Below are positions 60,368 through 64,000 of a DNA stretch of 64,000 nt, piece by piece. The stretch spans positions 1 through 64,000 of the forward strand of contig NZ_BMZH01000008.1 of the NCBI RefSeq assembly GCF_014652695.1, written 5' to 3'. The first letter of the stretch is position 1. Each line of letters opens with the position of its first letter. The notes beneath the pieces were generated by a model. The model worked only from the letters and a program-made list of their open reading frames with translations. It was not told the origin of the DNA and did not search any database. The stretch comes from Algimonas arctica. Its GTDB lineage: Bacteria; Pseudomonadota; Alphaproteobacteria; Caulobacterales; Maricaulaceae. The position numbers and the translations under genes are program-made.

Positions 60368-61372
60368 ATGTCACCAAAACTTTCCTACCTTCCCCTCGCC
60401 TTGCTTTTGCTCACGTCGGCCTGTGCGACTGAGACCATCATCCCCCCGGATCATATCCCGCCGCCATCAATGCGTGATGGGACTTCAAGAGTCGGATTTG
60501 ATGGTGGTCCAGCGGGAGGACCCGGTCCGCGACACATGCGCGATCACCGTATCGTTCAAATTGAACACGCCCCGACAATTTATCCTGCCACGGTTCCGCC
60601 GATCACAGAGAACCAAGTGACCGTGACGGTCGATGAGCAATGGCGATATATTAAGTCTAATTCTATTTCTAAGCATTTGACGGGGGCGTTCCCCAACCCC
60701 GGCAATCCAAACACCATTTCCGAATTTGAGATTGATATTCGCGTTCCGCTTAACCCCGTCCATTCCGGTCGGGCCACACGAGTAAAAGATCTAGGGGTCG
60801 CTTTAAACGGCGTCACCTTCGATCCGGGCGCAGGCGAATTCTATCGCGGCGACCCCTCACTCGGTTGGTCGTATGAAGCTCTGTCTGGCGCAGTCGCGCT
60901 CGGGCTGGATGATAATCACGCTCACGTCCAGCCGACTGGGAAATATCATTATCACGGATTGCCAACCGGGTTGATGGATCGACTCGCGGTGGATGCTTCG
61001 ACCCATTCTGAGCAAATTGGATGGGCGGTCGACGGCTTTCCGATCTATGCGCGTTACGGCTACACTCATGCCGACGGAACCGAAGTGTCGGACATGACGT
61101 CAAGCTACCGCCTTAAATCAGGTCAGCGCCCCTCGGGTGGCGACCAGCCGGGCGGAAACTATGACGGCACATTTACGGCAGATTACGTCTATGTCCCCGG
61201 CTTGGGCGATCTGGATGAGTGTAATGGAAAACTGACGGTAACACCGGATTTCCCCAATGGTACCTACGCCTATTTCCTAACCACGGACTATCCGGTTGTC
61301 CCGCGATGCGTCATGGGCACACCAGACCCGGACGCGCGGCGAGACGGCCCGCCCCCGCGACAAAGGCGTTGA
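60368..61372 (+). CDS. YHYH domain lipoprotein
   Basis: The 334-residue product has a lipobox (LTSAC), a Gly/Pro/Arg-rich N-terminal stretch and a YHYH domain with the hallmark KYHYHGLP near residue 197, preceded by DDNHAHVQPTG and followed by WAVDGFPIYARYGY. The domain is found in secreted bacterial proteins, often next to EF-hand proteins, function unknown. The tail is DARRDGPPPRQRR. It is divergent from the TIR gene. Confidence 0.88.
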   Translation: MSPKLSYLPLALLLLTSACATETIIPPDHIPPPSMRDGTSRVGFDGGPAGGPGPRHMRDHRIVQIEHAPTIYPATVPPITENQVTVTVDEQWRYIKSNSISKHLTGAFPNPGNPNTISEFEIDIRVPLNPVHSGRATRVKDLGVALNGVTFDPGAGEFYRGDPSLGWSYEALSGAVALGLDDNHAHVQPTGKYHYHGLPTGLMDRLAVDASTHSEQIGWAVDGFPIYARYGYTHADGTEVSDMTSSYRLKSGQRPSGGDQPGGNYDGTFTADYVYVPGLGDLDECNGKLTVTPDFPNGTYAYFLTTDYPVVPRCVMGTPDPDARRDGPPPRQRR

Positions 61373-61465
61373 TTGTAACAACGGTGAAACATCATTGAGC
61401 GACTGTAAGATGCGTTTTACGGGATTGTCCGCTACGGACGGGGTCAAATCACTGAAAGACCGCTC

Positions 61466-61999
61466 ATGGCTCGCCTAACCTTCCTTACGACCCCCGCGAT
61501 ACTCATCGCGCTTTGCAGCCTCACGGCCTGTGCGTCCGGCCCAAAACGCGGCGGCGGACCTCAAGGCGGAGGGGGCGGCGGCCAATCCTCTGGCGTATTC
61601 GCTCACCCCGTTGGGCTTTATTTTGTTGGACATGATACAGATAATAACCGGGTCACGACCCTCACCGAATTAGACGCGGGTATAAAAATGGACTGGGCCA
61701 AATTTGGCCGCAACCCGAGCGCTACGCAATTTCAAAGTTGGAGCCTCAACGCCCTCGGTTCCGGGTCTGCCATGCCAACGTTTCTCAGCTTTGATACCAA
61801 TATGAATGGTGTGATTACAGAGTCTGAATTTGAGACCCGCTTGATCGGTGAATTTAATCGGCTCGATAAAAATGGAGATGGCAAATTGATGCGCTCAGAA
61901 TTGATTTTCAACGTTCAACAGCGCAACACTGAAGACCGCTCTCAAAGCAAACCCAGTGGTGGCAAAAAAGGGCAAGGTGGTGGGCGTCCACCGCGATAA
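61466..61999 (+). CDS. EF-hand domain lipoprotein
   Basis: The 177-residue product has a lipobox (LTAC), a Gly-rich linker (GGGPQGGGGGGQ) and three EF-hand-like loops: DTDNNRVTTLTEL, DTNMNGVITESEF and DKNGDGKLMRSEL, the last two with good calcium-ligand spacing. The tail is Lys/Gly/Arg-rich. It follows the YHYH gene by 93 bp on the same strand, so the two are probably co-expressed surface or periplasmic proteins. Confidence 0.87.
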   Translation: MARLTFLTTPAILIALCSLTACASGPKRGGGPQGGGGGGQSSGVFAHPVGLYFVGHDTDNNRVTTLTELDAGIKMDWAKFGRNPSATQFQSWSLNALGSGSAMPTFLSFDTNMNGVITESEFETRLIGEFNRLDKNGDGKLMRSELIFNVQQRNTEDRSQSKPSGGKKGQGGGRPPR

Positions 62000-62012
62000 T
62001 GCCTTAACCGCG

Positions 62013-63521
62013 CTAATGCGGAATAATCACCTTCACCTGTAAACCGCCATCTGGGCGGTTTACCAAAATGAGTTGCCCACCATCAGTTTGAATAACGGAT
62101 TGCGCAATTGACAACCCAAGCCCAGTTCCACCCGTTTTCTTATTCCGAGACGTCTCCAACCGCACGAACGGATCTAGGACACGCAACAAGTCTCGGTCAG
62201 GAATACCGGGCCCGTTATCCTCGATTAAGATCGTCACATGGTTGTCTGACGCCTCAGCTCTGAGCGTGACAGCGCCGGCATAACGCACGCCATTATCAAT
62301 TAAATTTCGAAGCGCGCGCCGCATTGCGTCACGGCGCATTTTTACAACAATGGGACCGTTCTCTTCATAGGCAACCCTGTCGCCTTGTCGGTGATAGGTT
62401 TCGACAAGCGCATGGAGAAAGGATGGCAAATTAACGGGCGCTAACGCCTCATTGCCGGATAGGTCTTTGGCCCATCCCAAAACGTCTTCCGTTAGCGCCG
62501 TCATTTCACCGATAGAATTAATCAAGGCGGTTTTCGTGTCTCCACCCTGCATATTTTCGACGTTTATACGCATCGCCGTCAACGGCGTGCGCAAATCATG
62601 CCCGACAGCCCGCAACATGGTGCGCTGACTTTCGATCAATCGCGTAAGGCGATCCTGCATCCGGTTAAACGCGATGGCCGCATTACGGACATCATCCGGC
62701 CCGGTCTCTGACAAGGCAATCGGAGTTTCACCGCGGCCCAGCCGCTTCGCCGATTCTGCGAATTTCCCATAAGGCGAGACGATGCGTTGAATGAAGAACC
62801 CGCCCACAAGCAAAGTCAAAAGAAGCAATACGCCTGTCGCCAAAAGGATTCGCGGCGCCAAACGCCCTCTTGGATAATGTGGAACCATCGCATTGAAAAA
62901 CAAGCCGTCTTCCACTTGGACAGAGACGAGAAGCTCCTCAATTCCGGGAGCAAAACCTCCTGATCCCCCCGGCGGGGTCTGCGGACGAAAGTGTGGCTCT
63001 CCTGCAGGTCGAGGCGGCCCCGGACGGCCATCAGGGCGTCCATCCAACGGCCTCGGGCCTGCTGATCCAGGCCTCGGTCTTGCGCCGGGTCGATCGGCCT
63101 GAGCCACTCTGAGGGTCTCATCCCCTGCGCGCTTGGCATTCGGCCCCTCGCGCAAAAGTGTCACATCAACGCCAAGGACTGACAGGCCATTCGCATCGAG
63201 TTGTTTTTGCAGTGCCGCTTCTAATTTGGGCTTACTTTTACCCGTCGGAATACCAACCGCGCGGTTACTGTCTGAATAGAAAAACGCACCGCGCAGGCCT
63301 CTCACTTCGGGCAAATAAAACGGGAGACGCACCCCCTCCAATTCAGGCGGATTAAGAAGAATATCTTCCACCGTCTGCAAAACCTGTTGGTTCAAATCAT
63401 TCTGCCGCACCAAGGCTCGCTCACCCACCAACAAAACGAGATTGACGCCCTGTGCAACGGTTAGCACCGCGAATAATACGAGCATGAATTGCTGCGCCAC
63501 GCTGAGGCGGAATCGTCTCAT
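62013..63521 (-). CDS. Sensor histidine kinase
   Basis: The 502-residue product has TM1 (about 11-33), a periplasmic sensor region, TM2 (about 224-246), HAMP (247-299), a HisKA helix with phospho-acceptor His308 in AVGHDLRTPLT, and an HATPase (NLIDNGVRYAG, DNGPGIP, GGTGLGLSIAQ). The sensor holds a Pro/Arg/Gly-rich stretch at about 145-190. The start ATG at 63521 overlaps the TGA of the response regulator's natural frame as ATGA. Because the regulator is frameshifted, the two reading frames are joined in this sequence. The signal sensed is unknown; it faces the EF-hand gene tail-to-tail. Confidence 0.9.
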   Translation of the reverse strand: MRRFRLSVAQQFMLVLFAVLTVAQGVNLVLLVGERALVRQNDLNQQVLQTVEDILLNPPELEGVRLPFYLPEVRGLRGAFFYSDSNRAVGIPTGKSKPKLEAALQKQLDANGLSVLGVDVTLLREGPNAKRAGDETLRVAQADRPGARPRPGSAGPRPLDGRPDGRPGPPRPAGEPHFRPQTPPGGSGGFAPGIEELLVSVQVEDGLFFNAMVPHYPRGRLAPRILLATGVLLLLTLLVGGFFIQRIVSPYGKFAESAKRLGRGETPIALSETGPDDVRNAAIAFNRMQDRLTRLIESQRTMLRAVGHDLRTPLTAMRINVENMQGGDTKTALINSIGEMTALTEDVLGWAKDLSGNEALAPVNLPSFLHALVETYHRQGDRVAYEENGPIVVKMRRDAMRRALRNLIDNGVRYAGAVTLRAEASDNHVTILIEDNGPGIPDRDLLRVLDPFVRLETSRNKKTGGTGLGLSIAQSVIQTDGGQLILVNRPDGGLQVKVIIPH

Positions 63522-64000
63522 AATTGCGTCACGTCCACGGCCAAACGGTAGCCTCCCCCAGACCGTTTTAATGTAATCTGGATTGGCTTTTGAGAGTTCA
63601 ATTTTCTGAAGAAGCCGACTGACCATGACGTCCACACTGCGTTCAAAGGGCAATGCTTCGCGCCCTTTCGTCCGGTTCAGAATATCATCGCGCGACAATG
63701 TGACAAAAGGAGCCGCGACGAACACTTTCAGAACTTCTAATTCGCCCGTGCTAAGCGTCTCGACCAGTCCATCGGATCGGGTCAACTCACTACGGTCAAT
63801 GTCGAGCTTCCATGTCCCCAATTGAAACCGTCGTGACGGCGTAATCCGAGAATTCGATTGAACCCGGCGCAGCACAGACCGAATACGGGCCACCAATTCT
63901 TGGGGGTTAAATGGCTTCGTCATATAATCATCCGCCCCCACGTCGAGACCGAGGATGACATCACTATCGTCGGCCAACGCCGTCAGCAGAATAACGGGAA
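63518..64000 (-). pseudogene. OmpR-type response regulator, partial and frameshifted
   Basis: The right window edge cuts the gene: the visible part starts inside the receiver (PVILLTALAD, GADDYMTKPF) and continues into a winged-helix domain (GTWKLDIDRSELT, LSTGELEVLKVF, RSVDVMVSRLLQKIE, DYIKTVWG). After VWG the usual ending would be RGY plus a few residues. In this frame the sequence instead runs R-L-P-F-G into the kinase; in the +1/-2 frame it reads GYRLAVDVTQL then TGA at 63518-63520, overlapping the kinase ATG. One indel around 63551-63560, next to a C5 run, explains this. It may be real or a sequencing error. Confidence 0.75.

Overview
The window looks like chromosomal DNA of an alphaproteobacterium, most likely of the Caulobacterales/Maricaulales (Hyphomonadaceae-like) group. 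The evidence is a CckA-type hybrid kinase, a DUF2336 protein, a recA promoter carrying the alphaproteobacterial GAAC-N7-GAAC SOS box, a tRNA-His with no G-1 but with U72 and A73, and a DksA that has lost its zinc cysteines. The DNA is moderately GC-rich and coding-dense, with many 1-4 bp start/stop overlaps and many lipoproteins. It is not a plasmid or phage, and no insertion sequence, integrase or CRISPR array was seen.

Layout. 0-0.5 kb: an AT-rich remnant of a DUF262 (GmrSD-like) gene. 0.5-6.2 kb: thiC, a histidine-phosphatase lipoprotein, an acyltransferase-3 membrane protein, and a coupled GST/esterase pair. 6.3-14.4 kb (+): nadB, radA, cvpA-purF, an SDR and an S9 peptidase lipoprotein. 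14.4-22.6 kb (-): an alcohol dehydrogenase; an XRE regulator/membrane-protein pair with palindromic operators; the yfgM-like/bamB/der block; panB with an acyl-CoA dehydrogenase. 22.7-31.3 kb: a cytochrome c lipoprotein, a barrel-like protein, nadK, DUF2336, tRNA-His, an M48 protease, AsmA and phhA. 31.3-45.2 kb: alaS, recA, cckA, tandem DUF885 peptidase-like lipoproteins, dksA, a MoxR ATPase and a sugar porter.

45.3-52.1 kb is an aromatic amino-acid degradation operon (hppD, a methyltransferase-like gene, a VOC protein, maiA, fah, scoA, scoB, an enolase-superfamily epimerase), divergent from a MarR regulator. With phhA 15 kb away it would take phenylalanine through tyrosine and homogentisate to fumarate and acetoacetate, and then to acetoacetyl-CoA. 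A canonical homogentisate dioxygenase gene is absent from the window. A wax ester synthase/DGAT gene and a lipase-like hydrolase follow at 52.2-54.6 kb.

The accessory right end (54.6-64 kb) is the most unusual part. It holds a four-TM SLATT/DUF4231-like protein; a trypsin-fold lipoprotein whose catalytic Asp and Ser are separated by an inserted beta-propeller-like domain; a small lipoprotein made of two 37-residue four-cysteine repeats; a TIR-TM-TolB-like-TPR protein; YHYH and EF-hand lipoproteins; and a two-component system whose response regulator carries a frameshift that fuses it in frame to its histidine kinase. The protease/TIR/SLATT-like group is the best candidate for an undescribed membrane-spanning signalling or conflict system; that assignment is inference.
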